In this document: positions 4,816 through 5,558 of the stretch, one piece after another
Layout of the letters: each line of letters begins with the position of its first letter
Position numbering within the stretch: the stretch's first letter is position 1
Source of the DNA: Gammaproteobacteria bacterium
GTDB lineage: Bacteria; Pseudomonadota; Gammaproteobacteria; Enterobacterales; Alteromonadaceae
Direction of reading: 5' to 3'
DNA length: 5,558 nucleotides
Assembly (NCBI GenBank): GCA_027484495.1
Contig: JAIXSW010000136.1
Location: 1-5,558, forward strand
Made by a program: the position numbers and the translations under genes
Notes under the pieces: model-generated
Database searches by the model: none
The model's input: only the letters and a program-made list of their open reading frames with translations
Told to the model about the DNA's origin: nothing

Positions 4816-5558
4816 ATGAAATTCAGCAAAATAGCCATGCTTTGCAGCTTGTTGGCGCTGCAGGCTCATACCGCACAAGCCGCCGATCTGGCCGCAGAAG
4901 CACAACGCATCGCCCAGCAATATTTGCTGATCGACACCCATATTGATGTCCCATACCGTTTACAAGAGCATTGGGAAGATGTCACACAGGCCACTGCCAA
5001 AGGCGAATTTGATTATCCGCGGGCGAAAAAAGGCGGCCTGAATGCGCCTTTTATGTCGGTCTATATTCCGGCCTCTTATGAAAAAACCGGTGGCGGCGAG
5101 CTGTTGGCCAATCAGCTGATTGATTCGATGGAAGCCTTAGTCGGCCGCGCGCCGGATAAATTCGCCATGGCGTATCGCAGCGACGATCTAGCCGAGCAGT
5201 TTAAACAGGGCAAAATCTCGTTAGCGCTTGGCATGGAAAACGGCACCCCGATCAATGGCAAACTGGAAAACTTACAGCATTTTTATCAGCGTGGCATTCG
5301 TTACATCACGCTGGCGCATTCCGAATCCAACCATATTGCCGATTCCAGCTATGACCTGCGCCGGCCGCATAAAGGCTTAAGCCCTTTCGGTGCGCAGTTA
5401 GTCGTAGAAATGAATAAGATCGGCATGATGATCGATATTTCCCACGTCTCCGACGCTGCTTTTTACAAAGTGCTGAGCCTGACCAAAGCACCGGTGATTG
5501 CGTCGCATTCGTCGCTGCGCGCTTTTGTGCCGGGTTTTGAGCGCAATATGGACGACAA
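4816..5558 (+). CDS. Exported membrane-dipeptidase family (peptidase M19) protein, 3' truncated by the window
   Basis: The first 247 residues are present and the gene runs off the edge; family members are usually about 350-420 aa. It begins with a signal peptide (hydrophobic stretch 6-17, probable cleavage after AQA at 20-22), so the enzyme should be periplasmic or envelope-associated. The binuclear zinc ligands known for renal-dipeptidase-type enzymes are all visible: H42 and D44 in DTHIDVP, the bridging E141 in GMENG, H210 in DISHVS and H231 in ASHSS. The segment GIRYITLAHSESN (165-177) is also typical. The family hydrolyses dipeptides, often tolerating D-residues at the C-terminal position, so a role in peptide or murein-peptide use is plausible but not shown. 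There is no lipobox. The gene is divergent from lipoprotein B and is probably expressed from its own promoter. Confidence 0.92.
   Translation, partial: MKFSKIAMLCSLLALQAHTAQAADLAAEAQRIAQQYLLIDTHIDVPYRLQEHWEDVTQATAKGEFDYPRAKKGGLNAPFMSVYIPASYEKTGGGELLANQLIDSMEALVGRAPDKFAMAYRSDDLAEQFKQGKISLALGMENGTPINGKLENLQHFYQRGIRYITLAHSESNHIADSSYDLRRPHKGLSPFGAQLVVEMNKIGMMIDISHVSDAAFYKVLSLTKAPVIASHSSLRAFVPGFERNMDD

Overview
The window looks like an ordinary chromosomal segment of a Gram-negative, probably gammaproteobacterial, organism. Two short lipoproteins with clean lipoboxes, an exported M19-type dipeptidase, strong AGGAG-type ribosome binding sites and moderate GC all fit this. The gene mix is compatible with the Rheinheimera/Alishewanella/Arsukibacterium group, but that is an impression from protein style and not a demonstrated placement. 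No rRNA, tRNA, CRISPR array, IS element or phage gene is visible.

Layout. Positions 76-2633 hold three tightly packed minus-strand genes that look like one operon. In transcription order they are an S-methyl-5-thioribose kinase homologue (mtnK), a small VOC/glyoxalase-fold protein, and a cytoplasmic sialidase-like (Asp-box) protein whose start overlaps the VOC stop by 16 nt. A small minus-strand lipoprotein (2884-3201) follows upstream and ends at a strong hairpin terminator. A plus-strand arylamine N-acetyltransferase (3406-4191) is divergent from it. A second small minus-strand lipoprotein (4256-4567) is a clear paralogue of the first; it converges on the acetyltransferase, and the two share a bidirectional terminator. 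The window ends inside a plus-strand exported membrane-dipeptidase-family (M19) gene that starts at 4816 and runs off the edge.

How they may work together. MtnK would phosphorylate methylthioribose in methionine salvage, but the usual partner MtnA is not in the window. The VOC and sialidase-like genes are probably co-transcribed with it, for no obvious pathway reason. The acetyltransferase sits between two paralogous lipoproteins as an independent unit. The dipeptidase has its own promoter region with a perfect 16-bp palindrome centred near -40, the best candidate regulatory site here.

I found no convincing undescribed system. The items most worth a second look are the paired four-cysteine lipoproteins, the palindrome upstream of the dipeptidase, and the unusual mtnK-VOC-sialidase gene order with a diverged kinase motif.
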